From Mycolicibacterium parafortuitum (GTDB lineage Bacteria > Actinomycetota > Actinomycetes > Mycobacteriales > Mycobacteriaceae): a DNA stretch of 64,000 nucleotides. The position numbers and the translations under genes are program-made. The notes under the pieces are model-generated. The model did not search any database. It was not told the origin of the DNA and saw nothing but the letters and a program-made list of their open reading frames with translations. The stretch is taken from contig NZ_MVID01000007.1 of assembly GCF_002086815.1 (NCBI RefSeq), positions 152,908-216,907 on the forward strand, given 5' to 3'. Positions 9,171-18,568 of this stretch are shown piece after piece (position 1 is the stretch's first letter; the number at the start of each line of letters is the position of its first letter).

Positions 9171-12100
9171 TCAGCCGCCGAGGCAGCCCGGGCCCAACAG
9201 CTCCTTGAGGTCGCCCATCAACGCAGACGACGGGGTCACCCGCAGCGACTGATCCAGTTCCAGCGTGGTGATCCGCTCACCGCTGATCAACCGCAGGTGC
9301 ACCTGGGAAGTGCCCGGATGGCGGGCCAGCACCTGCTTGAGTGCGGTGACCTTGTCGACGGTGCACTGCCGGGTGGGCAGGCTCACCGCGACCGGGCGGT
9401 TGGCCTGGGCACTGGAGAAGTCGGGCACCACGAGTTCGTTGGCGATCAACGAGATCCGGTCATCGCGCTTGGCGACCTTCGCGCCGACCAGCACGACCAC
9501 GTCGTCGGCGATCTCGGCGCCGAACATCGAGTAGGTCTGCGGGAAGAACAGCACCTCAATACCGCCGGAGAGGTCCTCGATCTGCGCCGACGCCCACGGC
9601 AGACCGTTCTTGTTCACCCGCCGGTTCACCGATGCCAGGATGCCGCCGACCCGGACCTGGGTGTCGTTGGCGATGTCGCCCTCCAGGATGGCCGGGATCT
9701 GGGTGTCGACCTGGGCGGCCAGCAGGTGCGCGACCCCGTTGAGCGGATGCCCGGACACGTACAGACCGAGCATTTCTCGTTCGAGGGCGAGCTTGTGCTT
9801 GTCCTCCCACTCCTCGTCGGGCACGCGGATGGTGAACGCAGAATCACCGGCATCCCCGTCACTATCTCCCCCGCCGAACAGGTCGAACTGCCCCATCGCC
9901 TCGGCCTTCTTGGTGCCCAGCACCGAGTCGACCGCGTCGGTGTGCACGAGGAACAGACCCTTACGGGGATGGCCGAGCGAATCGAACGCGCCCGCCTTGA
10001 TCAGCGATTCGGTGACCTTCTTGTTGCACGCGGTGATGTCGATCTTGTTCAGGTAGTCGGAGAAGTCGGTGTACTTACCCTTCTCCTCACGCGTATTCAC
10101 CAGCGAGGCAACGACGTTCGCGCCCACATTGCGCACCGCGCCGAGGCCGAAGCGGATGTCGTCACCGACCGAGGCGAAGTTCTGCACCGATTCGTTGACG
10201 TCGGGCGGCAGCACGGTGATGCCCAGCCTTCGGCAGTCGGCCAGGTAGACCGCGGCCTTGTCCTTGTCGTCGCCGACGGAGGTCAGCAGGCCGGCCATGT
10301 ACTCGGCCGGGAAATTCGCCTTCAGGTAGGCCGTCCAGTACGACACCAGCCCGTAGCCGGCGGCGTGCGATTTGTTGAACGCGTACCCGGCGAACGGAAG
10401 GATGGTGTCCCACAACGCCTTCACCGCCGCCGCGGAGAAGCCGTTCTCGGTCATGCCCTCCAGGAAGCCCTTGTACTCGGCTTCGAGGACCTCGAGCTTC
10501 TTCTTGCCCATGGCCTTGCGGAGCGCGTCGGCTTTACCCATCGAGTAGCCGGCGACCTTCTGCGCGATGAACATGATCTGCTCTTGGTAGACGATCAGGC
10601 CGTACGTCTCGGCCAGGATCTCCTTGAGCGGTTCTTCGAGCTCCGGGTGGATCGGTTTGATGGGCTGGCGGCCGTTCTTGCGGTCGGCGTAGTCGTTGTG
10701 GGCGTTCATGCCCATCGGGCCCGGCCGGTACAGCGCCAGCACCGCGACGATGTCGTTGAACTCGGTGGGCTGCATGCGGCGCAGCAGGTCACGCATCGGC
10801 CCGCCGTCGAGCTGGAACACCCCGAGGGTGTCGCCGCGGCCCAGCAGTTCGTAGGCCTTCGGGTCGTCGAGCGAGAGCGATTCCAGATCCACGTCGATGC
10901 CGCGGTTGGCCTTGATGTTCTCGATGCAGTCGCCGATGATCGTCAGGTTCCGCAGCCCGAGGAAGTCCATCTTCAGCAGGCCGATGGCCTCACACGACGG
11001 GTAGTCCCATCCGGTGATCACCGCGCCGTCCTGGGGACGCTTCCACAGCGGGATCGCGTCGATCAGCGGCTCGGAGCTCATGATCACCGCACACGCATGC
11101 ACGCCCGCGTTACGCACCAGGCCTTCGAGGCCGCGCGCGGTCTCGTAGATGGTCCGCACGTCGGGATCGGTGTCGATCAGCGCGCGGACCTCGGCGGCTT
11201 CTTTGTACCGCTCGTGGGTGGGGTCGGTGATGCCGGACACCGGGATGTCCTTGGCCATGATCGGCGGCGGCAGCGCCTTGGTGATGCGGTCGGCGATCGC
11301 GAAGCCCGGCTGGCCGTAGTGCACGCGGGCCGAATCCTTCAGCGCGGCTTTCGTTTTGATGGTGCCGAAGGTGATGACCTGGGCCACCCGGTCGCTGCCC
11401 CACTTGTTCGCCGCGTAGCGCAGCATCTCGCCGCGGCGGCGGTCGTCGAAGTCGATGTCGATATCGGGGGCCGACGGCCGTTCCGGGTTCAGGAAGCGCT
11501 CGAACAGCAGGCCGTGCGGGATCGGGTCGATGTTGGTGATGCCCAGCGCGTACGCGACCAGCGAGCCGGCCGCCGAACCACGGCCCGGCCCGACCCGGAT
11601 ACCGACGGATTTCGCGTAGTTGATCAGGTCCGCGACGATCAGGAAGTAGGCCGGGAAGCCCTTGTCACAGATGACCTTGATCTCGTAGGTGGCGCGATCG
11701 GTGTACTCCTGGGGCACCGGGCCACCGGAGAACCGCCGCTGCAGACCCGCGGCGACCTCGTGGGTGAGCCAGGTGCCCTGGTCGTGCCCCTCGGGCACGG
11801 GGAAGACCGGCATCCGGTCCTTCGGGGTCCACACGTCGGCGTAGGACTGCACCCGCTCGGCGATCAGCAGCGTCGAATCACATGCTCCCGGCACCTGGCC
11901 GTCCCACAGCGCGCGCATCTCCGCCGCGGACTTCAGGTAGTAGCCGTCACCGTCGAACTTGAAGCGGTTCGGATCCGACAGCGTCTTGCCGGTCTGGATG
12001 CACAGCAGCGCCTCGTGGTTCTGGGACGCGTCGCGGGTGACGTAGTGGCAGTCGTTGGTGGCCAGCGGCGGGATACCGAGCTTGCGGCCGACGTCCAGCA

Positions 12101-12713
12101 GCCCTTCCCGGACCCGGCGTTCGATGTCGAGGCCGTGGTCCATGAGCTCGAGGAAGAAGTTCTCGGGCCCGAAGATCTCGCGCCATCTCGCGGCCGCCTC
12201 GAGCGCCTCGCGCTCGTGGCCCAGGCGCAACCGGGTCTGCACCTCACCGGACGGGCAGCCGGTGGTGGCGATGATGCCCTCGGCGTGCTCGGCGATGATC
12301 TCGGCGTCCATGCGGGACCACTTGCCGAGCTGGCCCTCGAACGACGCCAGCGACGACAGCTTGAACAGGTTGCGCAACCCGGTCGCGTTCTCCGCGACCA
12401 TCGTCATGTGGGTATAGGAACCGCTACCGGAGACGTCGTCGCTCTTCTGGCTCGGGTCGCCCCACAGCACCCGCTTGGTGTCGAAGCGCGACGCGGGGGC
12501 GATGTAGGCCTCGATGCCGATGATCGGCTTGATCCCGGCGTCGGTGGCGGCGTTGTAGAACTCGCTGGCGCCGAACATGTTTCCGTGGTCGGTCATCCCG
12601 ATGGCGGGCATCTCCAACCGTTGCGCTTCGGCCAGCATCGGCTTGACCTTCGCGGCGCCGTCGAGCATCGAGTACTCGGTGTGATTGTGGAGATGCACGA
12701 ATGACCCGCTCAT
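9171..12713 (-). CDS. dnaE1: DNA polymerase III alpha subunit, DnaE1
   Basis: The 1180-residue replicative polymerase. The N-terminal PHP domain ([19 protein letters not shown]) keeps its metal-binding residues, consistent with the PHP-dependent proofreading exonuclease known for mycobacterial DnaE1. The polymerase core includes [18 protein letters not shown] and the catalytic acidic cluster [15 protein letters not shown]. Further on are the tandem helix-hairpin-helix region, the OB fold ([13 protein letters not shown]) and the C-terminal tail LLGPGCLGG. Full length with no intein. A TAGACT -10-like box lies 9 nt before the ATG. Ortholog of Rv1547. Confidence 0.97.
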   Translation of the reverse strand: MSGSFVHLHNHTEYSMLDGAAKVKPMLAEAQRLEMPAIGMTDHGNMFGASEFYNAATDAGIKPIIGIEAYIAPASRFDTKRVLWGDPSQKSDDVSGSGSYTHMTMVAENATGLRNLFKLSSLASFEGQLGKWSRMDAEIIAEHAEGIIATTGCPSGEVQTRLRLGHEREALEAAARWREIFGPENFFLELMDHGLDIERRVREGLLDVGRKLGIPPLATNDCHYVTRDASQNHEALLCIQTGKTLSDPNRFKFDGDGYYLKSAAEMRALWDGQVPGACDSTLLIAERVQSYADVWTPKDRMPVFPVPEGHDQGTWLTHEVAAGLQRRFSGGPVPQEYTDRATYEIKVICDKGFPAYFLIVADLINYAKSVGIRVGPGRGSAAGSLVAYALGITNIDPIPHGLLFERFLNPERPSAPDIDIDFDDRRRGEMLRYAANKWGSDRVAQVITFGTIKTKAALKDSARVHYGQPGFAIADRITKALPPPIMAKDIPVSGITDPTHERYKEAAEVRALIDTDPDVRTIYETARGLEGLVRNAGVHACAVIMSSEPLIDAIPLWKRPQDGAVITGWDYPSCEAIGLLKMDFLGLRNLTIIGDCIENIKANRGIDVDLESLSLDDPKAYELLGRGDTLGVFQLDGGPMRDLLRRMQPTEFNDIVAVLALYRPGPMGMNAHNDYADRKNGRQPIKPIHPELEEPLKEILAETYGLIVYQEQIMFIAQKVAGYSMGKADALRKAMGKKKLEVLEAEYKGFLEGMTENGFSAAAVKALWDTILPFAGYAFNKSHAAGYGLVSYWTAYLKANFPAEYMAGLLTSVGDDKDKAAVYLADCRRLGITVLPPDVNESVQNFASVGDDIRFGLGAVRNVGANVVASLVNTREEKGKYTDFSDYLNKIDITACNKKVTESLIKAGAFDSLGHPRKGLFLVHTDAVDSVLGTKKAEAMGQFDLFGGGDSDGDAGDSAFTIRVPDEEWEDKHKLALEREMLGLYVSGHPLNGVAHLLAAQVDTQIPAILEGDIANDTQVRVGGILASVNRRVNKNGLPWASAQIEDLSGGIEVLFFPQTYSMFGAEIADDVVVLVGAKVAKRDDRISLIANELVVPDFSSAQANRPVAVSLPTRQCTVDKVTALKQVLARHPGTSQVHLRLISGERITTLELDQSLRVTPSSALMGDLKELLGPGCLGG

Positions 12714-12784
12714 AGGGTCGCCAGTCTATGGCCGCGCACCGACAGCGCTCGGCGTGTCGCGGCGCGTGTCTCAGGTTCGCCGGA

Positions 12785-13459
12785 TCACGTCGCCGACGGC
12801 GCGCCGAGCGATCCGTTCAGCAATCCCCCGTCGAGCAGAGCGAGCAATTGCCTGGCTACCTCAGGAGCGTTGTGTACAGGCGTCCCGGGGGTCAGGAATC
12901 CGGCGTGGAAACCCAGCCCCCAGAACAGTGCCGAGAGCATGTCGGACACCGCCCGCGGATCGGTGCCCGCCGGCAGCTCGCCGCGCCGCGCGGCATCGGC
13001 CACCGCCGCGTCGTAGAACCCGTGCACCGTCGCCACGATCTCGGCGGCCGCATCGTGCCGGTACTGGGCGCGATGGTGGTCGATACGCGCCGTGACCACG
13101 AGCTTCATCATCGCCGGCTCAGCGGCGCCGAGCCGGCCCAACTCCGACGTGAACGCCGCCAACTGCCGCCGCAGCGACCCTTCCCCGGCGGCGACCTCGG
13201 CACACTGGCGGACCCGCGCGCACACGTCGGCGAGCAGCGTGTCGTAAAGCTCCTCACGAGTGTCGAAGTAGTAGTGCAGCGTCGGCCTGCTGACCCCGGC
13301 GCGTTGCGCGATCAGCTGGAACGTCGCGGCCCGGTACCCGCGTTCGGCGATGGTGTCGCGAGCAGCGGCCAGGATGGTCCGGCGCGTTTGCTCAGAGTCC
13401 GATCCCGCCGGACGCCCGCGTTTACGCCCCCCGGTGACCGCGAGCGTCTCGTTGTGCAC
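12785..13459 (-). CDS. TetR family transcriptional regulator
   Basis: A 224-residue repressor-type protein. After a basic arm (RKRGRPAGS), the TetR HTH lies at about residues 20-65 (RRTILAAARDTIAERGYRAATFQLIAQRAGVSRPTLHYYFDTREELYDTL in two parts: helix 1, then AGVSRPTLHYYF as recognition helix). The C-terminal ligand domain is all helical; the ligand is unknown. GTG 13459 is chosen because a good promoter places the transcript start exactly on it; a TTG at 13465 is the alternative. Gene order suggests the Rv1534/Rv1556-type TetR of M. tuberculosis, but the exact ortholog is uncertain. Confidence 0.85.
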   Translation of the reverse strand: MHNETLAVTGGRKRGRPAGSDSEQTRRTILAAARDTIAERGYRAATFQLIAQRAGVSRPTLHYYFDTREELYDTLLADVCARVRQCAEVAAGEGSLRRQLAAFTSELGRLGAAEPAMMKLVVTARIDHHRAQYRHDAAAEIVATVHGFYDAAVADAARRGELPAGTDPRAVSDMLSALFWGLGFHAGFLTPGTPVHNAPEVARQLLALLDGGLLNGSLGAPSAT

Positions 13460-13494
13460 GGGCAAACGCTAGGGCATAGCTACTCCAGGGTCAA
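13459..13494 (-). promoter_or_regulatory. SigA-type leaderless promoter of the TetR gene
   Basis: Minus strand reads TTGACC (13494-13489), a 17-nt spacer, TAGCGT (13471-13466), 6 nt, then GTG at 13459. The -35, spacer and -10 fit the mycobacterial SigA consensus, and +1 falls on the G of the start codon, so the mRNA should have no leader. The spacer contains a TAGCTA palindrome with flanking GG/CC, a possible autoregulatory site. Confidence 0.6.
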
Positions 13495-13521
13495 CAATCC
13501 CGTGTGCAAATAATCGGCAGA

Positions 13522-14403
13522 TCATGCCTCTACGGCGTGCCGATCGGCCCGCGCGCGACGCACCGCGTCGACGGTGAAGACCGCCAGTGCGACCCAGATC
13601 AACGCGAAGCCGAGCCAGCGCATCGGCGGCATCGGCTCCCGGCCCACCACCACGCCCCAGGTCAGTTGCATCGCCGGCGTCACGTAGAACAGCAGACCCA
13701 GCGTGACCATCGGAAGCAGTTGCGCCGCACCGGCGAACAGCAGCAGCGGCAGCGCCGTGAGCACCCCGGACAACACCAGCAACGCGACATGTCCGCCGCC
13801 GTGCCCGGTCAGCGTGCCGCCACCGGTGGCCTGCAGTACCACCAGATACGCGATCGCGAACGGTGTCGCGATCGCGGCCTCGACACCGACGCTGACCCGC
13901 GGGTCGGTCGGCACCAGTTTCTTGACCGCGCCGTACAGCCCGAACGACAGGGCCAGCCCGATCCCGACCAGCGGTGGCTCACCGAGTTGCACCGTCAGGA
14001 TCACCACGGCGACCACCGCTATCGCCAGGGCACTGAACTGCCAGCGGTTCAGCTTCTCCCGGAAGATCACCAACCCCAGTGCGATCGACACCAGCGGGTT
14101 GATGAAGTAGCCCAGCGCCGCGTCGACGACATGGCCGTTGTTCACGGCATAGACGTAGATCAGCCAGTTCGCGGCGATCAGTCCCGATGCCGCGATCAGC
14201 AGCAGCCAGGTCCGGCCGGTGATCGCCGCGATGTCGCGCATCCGGCGCACCGCGGCCACCACCACGACCATCAGCACGAAGCTCCAGACGATGCGGTGCG
14301 CGAGGATCTCCAGCGCACCCGCGGGCTTGAGCAGGGGGAAGAATGCGGGGAACAGACCCCACATCAGGTAGGCGCCGGCGCCGAAAAGGAGCCCTCTCCT
14401 CAC
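13522..14403 (-). CDS. rarD: RarD/EamA-type permease
   Basis: A 293-residue polytopic membrane protein with about ten hydrophobic helices, built of two repeated EamA halves (about 1-150 and 151-293). It begins [27 protein letters not shown] and contains AHRIVWSF and [27 protein letters not shown], both typical of RarD (chloramphenicol-sensitive protein RarD) drug/metabolite exporters. The substrate is unknown. The GTG start overlaps the stop of the pseudouridine synthase gene by 4 nt (GTGA), so it is the third gene of lspA-rluD-like-rarD. Confidence 0.85.
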   Translation of the reverse strand: MRRGLLFGAGAYLMWGLFPAFFPLLKPAGALEILAHRIVWSFVLMVVVVAAVRRMRDIAAITGRTWLLLIAASGLIAANWLIYVYAVNNGHVVDAALGYFINPLVSIALGLVIFREKLNRWQFSALAIAVVAVVILTVQLGEPPLVGIGLALSFGLYGAVKKLVPTDPRVSVGVEAAIATPFAIAYLVVLQATGGGTLTGHGGGHVALLVLSGVLTALPLLLFAGAAQLLPMVTLGLLFYVTPAMQLTWGVVVGREPMPPMRWLGFALIWVALAVFTVDAVRRARADRHAVEA

Positions 14404-15329
14404 AATTCGTGCTGTCGCAGCACATCGAGTGCGTGCTGCAGATCCGCCGGGTACGGGCTGGTGAACTCGACCCGACGGCCGTCGGCGGGGTGCGCGAACG
14501 CCAGCGACCGGGCATGTAGCCACTGTCGTTCCAGACCGAGCTTCTTGGCCAGGGTCGGATCGGCCCCGTAGGTCAGGTCCCCGCAGCAGGGATGGTGCAG
14601 CGCCGCGAAGTGCACCCGGATCTGGTGGGTGCGGCCGGTCTCGAGCTCGATGTCGAGCAGGCTCGCGGCGCGGTGGGCTTCCAGCGTGTCGTAGTGCGTG
14701 ACGCTGTGCCTGCCGTCCTCGACGACGGCGAATTTCCAGTCGTGCCCGCGGTGCCTGCCGATCGGGGCGTCGATGGTGCCGCTGGACGGGTCGGGATGGC
14801 CCTGCACCAACGCGTGGTAGCGCTTCTCGACCGTGCGCTGCTTGAACGCCCGCTTGAGCACGGTGTAGGCGCGCTCCGACAGCGCGACCACCATGACACC
14901 CGAGGTGCCGACGTCGAGCCGGTGCACGATGCCCTGGCGTTCGTGGATGCCGGACGTGCTGATCCGGAACCCGGCCGCGGCGAGCCCGCCCAGCACCGTG
15001 GGACCGTGCCAGCCGACCGTCGCGTGGGCCGCGACACCGGGCGGCTTGTCGACCGCGACGATGTCGTCGTCGGAGTACAGGATCCCCATGCCCTCGATCT
15101 CGACCGGGGTGTTCTCCACCGGATCCGGTGGGGCGGGCAACCGCACTTCGAGCCAGGCGCCCGCGACGAGCTTGTCCGACTTGGCCGCCGGCGCTCCGTC
15201 GAGTTCGACGCCGCCCTCCTCGGCGATGGCGGCCGCGGCCGTCCGCGAGAGCCCCAACAGCCGGGCCAGGCCGGCGTCGACCCGCATCCCGGCCAGCCCC
15301 TCGGGCACGGGCATCGACCGCGTGGTCAT
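14400..15329 (-). CDS. RluA/RluD-family pseudouridine synthase
   Basis: A 309-residue RNA pseudouridine synthase. An N-terminal S4 RNA-binding domain (about 14-75) precedes the catalytic domain, which has [10 protein letters not shown] and the active-site motif [16 protein letters not shown], with Asp as the catalytic residue. It ends with the conserved [13 protein letters not shown] and DLTYGAD segments. Probably modifies 23S rRNA in the manner of RluD; the exact uridines cannot be read from sequence. The start overlaps the lspA stop (ATGA). Ortholog of Rv1540. Confidence 0.92.
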   Translation of the reverse strand: MTTRSMPVPEGLAGMRVDAGLARLLGLSRTAAAAIAEEGGVELDGAPAAKSDKLVAGAWLEVRLPAPPDPVENTPVEIEGMGILYSDDDIVAVDKPPGVAAHATVGWHGPTVLGGLAAAGFRISTSGIHERQGIVHRLDVGTSGVMVVALSERAYTVLKRAFKQRTVEKRYHALVQGHPDPSSGTIDAPIGRHRGHDWKFAVVEDGRHSVTHYDTLEAHRAASLLDIELETGRTHQIRVHFAALHHPCCGDLTYGADPTLAKKLGLERQWLHARSLAFAHPADGRRVEFTSPYPADLQHALDVLRQHEL

Positions 15330-15985
15330 CCGTGCCCGGGTTCGACGTCCGGCTTGGCCGGGCCGACCTCATCACTAGCGTCCGGCTGGCGCCGGCCGAC
15401 CTCATCACTGGCGTCCGGCTGGCGCCGGCCGACCGTATCGAAGTCGAAGCCGAACAACGACAGCACCACCAGCAGGATCGCTCCACCGACGACAGCGGGG
15501 TCGGCGACGTTGAACACCGGCCACCACCCGATGGACAGGAAATCGACGACGTGGCCGCGCAGCGGACCCGGAGAGCGGAAGAACCGGTCCACCAGATTGC
15601 CGAGCGCGCCGCCGAGGATCATGCCGAGGCCCAGCGCCCACCAGGGTGAGACGAGCCTGCGTCCCATCCAGATGATGCCGAAGACCACGCCGGTCGCGAC
15701 CAGGGTCAGCACCCAGGTGTATCCGGTGGCCATCGAGAACGCCGCGCCGGAGTTGCGCACCAGCGTCCACGTTACCGTGTCGCCGATGATCGACACCGGC
15801 TGACCCGGCTTGAGCAGCTCGACCGCGAGCACCTTGGTCACCACGTCGAGGATCAGCACGACCGCCGCGACGGCGAGCAGCAGACGAATCCTGCGGCGCG
15901 GCGGCGCCGGCTCGGCCGGGGCCGGGGTGTCCGCCGGGTCGTCACCGGTCGCGGGGCCGACCGGGCTCGATGATTCATCTGTCAC
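15326..15985 (-). CDS. lspA: Lipoprotein signal peptidase LspA
   Basis: A 219-residue integral membrane aspartic peptidase that removes signal peptides from diacylglyceryl-modified prolipoproteins. After a long Pro/Ala-rich cytoplasmic N-terminus (about 1-35) come four hydrophobic helices. The family boxes [19 protein letters not shown] and [11 protein letters not shown] contain the two catalytic aspartates. The cytoplasmic C-tail is unusual, carrying two copies of [11 protein letters not shown] encoded by a 33-bp tandem repeat. GTG 15985 ([10 protein letters not shown]) is the likely start. First gene of an operon with rluD-like and rarD; divergent from ansA with 42 nt between starts. Confidence 0.94.
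   Translation of the reverse strand: MTDESSSPVGPATGDDPADTPAPAEPAPPRRRIRLLLAVAAVVLILDVVTKVLAVELLKPGQPVSIIGDTVTWTLVRNSGAAFSMATGYTWVLTLVATGVVFGIIWMGRRLVSPWWALGLGMILGGALGNLVDRFFRSPGPLRGHVVDFLSIGWWPVFNVADPAVVGGAILLVVLSLFGFDFDTVGRRQPDASDEVGRRQPDASDEVGPAKPDVEPGHG
15363..15428. repeat. Two tandem 33-bp repeats in the 3' end of lspA
   Basis: Two consecutive 33-bp units, 15363-15395 and 15396-15428, differ at one base (CACTAGCG versus CACTGGCG). Each encodes 11 residues ([11 protein letters not shown]) in the lspA C-terminal tail. The unit length is a multiple of 3, so copy-number change would keep the frame open. Confidence 0.9.
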
Positions 15986-16027
15986 GCCCCCATCATCGCA
16001 AAGAGGCGGTGGGGAACAATTCCGCGC

Positions 16028-16930
16028 ATGGGTCATCTCGTCGTCATCGCCACCGGTGGCACCATCTCGACCAGTTCCGACGCCGACGATGTGTTACGCC
16101 CCACCCGGTCGGGAGCCGACCTGACGGCGGGGTTCGACGTCGAGGTCGTCGACGCGCTGGCGGTGGACAGCTCGCAGCTCACGCCCGCCGACTGGGACCG
16201 GATCGCCGGCGCGGTGTGGCAGGCGTCCGACCGCGCCGGCACCGACGGCATCGTCGTGCTGCACGGCACCGACACCATGGAGGAGACGGCGCTCTGGCTG
16301 GAGCTGACGTACTCCGGGACCGCGCCGGTGGTGCTCACCGGGGCGCAGCGAAGCGCCGACGCCGACGACGCCGACGGACCCGCCAATCTGGCGGCCGCGC
16401 TGGAGTTCGCGGCCAGGCCCGAATCGCGCGGTATCGGCGTCGTGGTCAGCTTCGCCGGCACCGTGTTCGAGCCGCTCGGCGTACACAAGGTCGCCACGAC
16501 CGACCTGCAGAGCTTTGCCGGACAGCAGCTCTCGGCCGACAAGGCCCGCCCGTACGTCGGTCCGCTGTCGGCGGCCGCAGCGCCGCGGGTCGACATCGTC
16601 GCGGCCTACCCTGGCGCCGACACTGCGGCACTGGACGCGTGCGTGGCCGCCGGGGCGCGCGGGATCGTGCTGCAGGCCCTCGGGTCGGGCAACGCCGGGG
16701 CGGCCCTGATCGACGGGGTGCGCCGACACTGCCGCGACGGGGTCTCCGTGGTGGTGTCGACACGGGTGCCGGGTGGCACGGTCCGCCCCGCCTACGGCCC
16801 GGGCCGCGACCTGGTCGACGCCGGTGCGGTGGTCGCCACGCACCTGCGGCCGCCCCAGGCGCGGGTGCTGCTGATGGCCGCGCTGGGCGCGGGCTCTTCC
16901 GTCGCCGAGTTCTTCGACCGCTGGGGCTGA
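16028..16930 (+). CDS. ansA: L-asparaginase, AnsA
   Basis: A 300-residue type I/II-like asparaginase hydrolysing asparagine to aspartate and ammonia. The first catalytic Thr is in [12 protein letters not shown] and the second triad segment is in [17 protein letters not shown]. The C-terminal domain (about 200-300) is normal for the family. No clear signal peptide is visible in this copy. In M. tuberculosis the ortholog Rv1538c is linked to nitrogen acquisition and acid resistance. Divergent from lspA. Confidence 0.92.
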   Translation: MGHLVVIATGGTISTSSDADDVLRPTRSGADLTAGFDVEVVDALAVDSSQLTPADWDRIAGAVWQASDRAGTDGIVVLHGTDTMEETALWLELTYSGTAPVVLTGAQRSADADDADGPANLAAALEFAARPESRGIGVVVSFAGTVFEPLGVHKVATTDLQSFAGQQLSADKARPYVGPLSAAAAPRVDIVAAYPGADTAALDACVAAGARGIVLQALGSGNAGAALIDGVRRHCRDGVSVVVSTRVPGGTVRPAYGPGRDLVDAGAVVATHLRPPQARVLLMAALGAGSSVAEFFDRWG

Positions 16931-18295
16931 TCAGCTCTCGGCGCCGGTCATCTCCTCGACGTAGTCCGGCCAGTCCAGCGAGTCGACCGGATTCGCCCGG
17001 GACAGCGCCGGGTCGTCGTCGCGGAACGTGCGCGCCGGGCCCGGCCCGGTGGCCCGGCTCTCGAATCGCACGGTCATCACGCCGTGTCCGGCGCCCTGAA
17101 CCCAGCCGTGGCCGAACTCGGTGTGGGACACGTCGTCGCCGATCCGCCACGCGGGCCCGACCGGACCCGGCTGCGGCGGTGCCGGCGAGGACGGCCCGAC
17201 GCTGGTCAGTTCCTCGGTGGTCGCCGCTTCCAGGTCGGGGAACAGTGATTCCTGCTGGATGTCGGACAGGCCCGAGAACCCGACCCCGACCAGACGGACG
17301 GGCCCGATGTCGACGGGGTCGAGAAGCAGCCGGTGCGCGGTCGCGATCAGGGTGCCCGCGTCGGTCGTCGCGTACGGCAGCGTGGCCGACCGCGTCAACG
17401 TGCTCATGTCGGACTTCTTGAGCTTCACCGTCACGGTGCGTGCCCCGCGCCCGTCCTTGAGCAGTCTGCGGTGGGCGTGCTCGCCGATCGGCCCGGCCGC
17501 ATCGCGCAGCTGGCGCAGCGTGGTCAGATCCTCGGGAAACGTCGATTCGGCGCTGATCTGTTTGGCGGGGGCGTTCTCGGCGACCGGGCGATCGTCGATG
17601 CCGCGGGCCAACCGGTGCAGTGCCGGCCCGACGGTCGGGCCCAGGATGTTGGCGACCTCGGTGTCCGACAGCGCCGCGAACCCGCCGACGGTGTCGATAC
17701 CGAGTTTGTGCAGTTTGTCCTCGGCCACCGGGCCGATGCCCCAGAGCTTGCGCACCGGCAGGTCGTCCAGCAGCGCGCGTTCCTCGTCGTGGGCGACGAT
17801 TTTGATGCCGTCCGGTTTGGCGAGCCCGGAGGCGATCTTCGCGATCTGTTTGCCCGACCCGGCGCCCACCGAGGCGACCAGCCCGGTGACGGCGGCGACG
17901 TCGGCACGCAGCTGCTGGCAGAACTCCGCCACCTCCCCGGGCGAGGCACCGATGAGCACGTCAGGCTCGCCGAACGCCTCGTCGAACGAAAGTTGTTCGA
18001 GCACCGGCACTCTGGCGCGCACCGTCTCGAACACCCGGCGGCTGGCCAGCCCGTAGACCACGCCGCGCGGCGGCAGCACGACCGCCGCCGCGCCGACCAG
18101 CCGGCGGGCCTGGTGCATCGGCATCGCCGACCTGGCGCCGAACACCCGGGACTCGTAGCTGGCACCGGCGACCACGCCGCGGCCGCCCAGACCGCCGACG
18201 AGCACCGGACGTCCGCGCAGCGTCGGGCGGGTCAACTGCTCCACGGACGCGAAGAACGCGTCCATGTCCAGGTGCAGGACCCATCGAGCGGCCAC
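16931..18295 (-). CDS. dinX: Y-family DNA polymerase IV, DinX (DinB1)
   Basis: A 454-residue translesion polymerase. Catalytic acids are in [15 protein letters not shown] (palm, near the N-terminus) and [12 protein letters not shown] helix-hairpin-helix thumb ([20 protein letters not shown]) and a little-finger domain follow. QESLFPD at about residue 370 is a beta-clamp-binding motif, as in DinB1 of M. tuberculosis (Rv1537). About 80 C-terminal residues beyond it form a small actinobacterial extension ([18 protein letters not shown]). GTG 18295 ([10 protein letters not shown]) matches the homolog start; TAGCAT lies 8 nt upstream. Confidence 0.94.
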   Translation of the reverse strand: MAARWVLHLDMDAFFASVEQLTRPTLRGRPVLVGGLGGRGVVAGASYESRVFGARSAMPMHQARRLVGAAAVVLPPRGVVYGLASRRVFETVRARVPVLEQLSFDEAFGEPDVLIGASPGEVAEFCQQLRADVAAVTGLVASVGAGSGKQIAKIASGLAKPDGIKIVAHDEERALLDDLPVRKLWGIGPVAEDKLHKLGIDTVGGFAALSDTEVANILGPTVGPALHRLARGIDDRPVAENAPAKQISAESTFPEDLTTLRQLRDAAGPIGEHAHRRLLKDGRGARTVTVKLKKSDMSTLTRSATLPYATTDAGTLIATAHRLLLDPVDIGPVRLVGVGFSGLSDIQQESLFPDLEAATTEELTSVGPSSPAPPQPGPVGPAWRIGDDVSHTEFGHGWVQGAGHGVMTVRFESRATGPGPARTFRDDDPALSRANPVDSLDWPDYVEEMTGAES

Positions 18296-18334
18296 AGCTG
18301 CAGATGCTAGGGCGTTGCCGTTAGCGTGGCCGGT

Positions 18335-18568
18335 GTGGCACACCCGAGCGCCGAACCCTTCGATGTGGCGATCCGCGACGAGACCATCAGGCTCGGCCAG
18401 TTCCTGAAGCTGGCGAACCTGATCGACTCCGGCGCCGACGCCAAGACGGTGATCGCCGACGGTGCTGTCACCGTCAACGGCGAACCCGAGCAGCGCCGCG
18501 GCAGGCAGCTGCGTGCCGGCGACGTCGTCGAGTTCTCAGGGCGGGCCGCGCGGGTCACCGCCGGCTAA
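18335..18568 (+). CDS. Small S4-domain RNA-binding protein
   Basis: A 77-residue protein that is almost entirely one S4 domain ([19 protein letters not shown], then [23 protein letters not shown]), similar to YbcJ/RlbA-type proteins. The family binds structured RNA, often ribosomal; the target is unknown here. GTG 18335 has TAGCGT 7 nt upstream, a leaderless arrangement; an in-frame GTG at 18326 is possible. Divergent from dinX (39 nt between starts), and its stop overlaps the ileS stop on the other strand. Confidence 0.85.
   Translation: MAHPSAEPFDVAIRDETIRLGQFLKLANLIDSGADAKTVIADGAVTVNGEPEQRRGRQLRAGDVVEFSGRAARVTAG

Noticed and set aside
9162..12704. Very long open frame on the plus strand opposite dnaE1
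   Set aside because: Its translation is rich in Arg/His/Val/Asp with no domain, and dnaE1 on the other strand is unmistakable. It is the usual antisense artefact of high GC at third codon positions.
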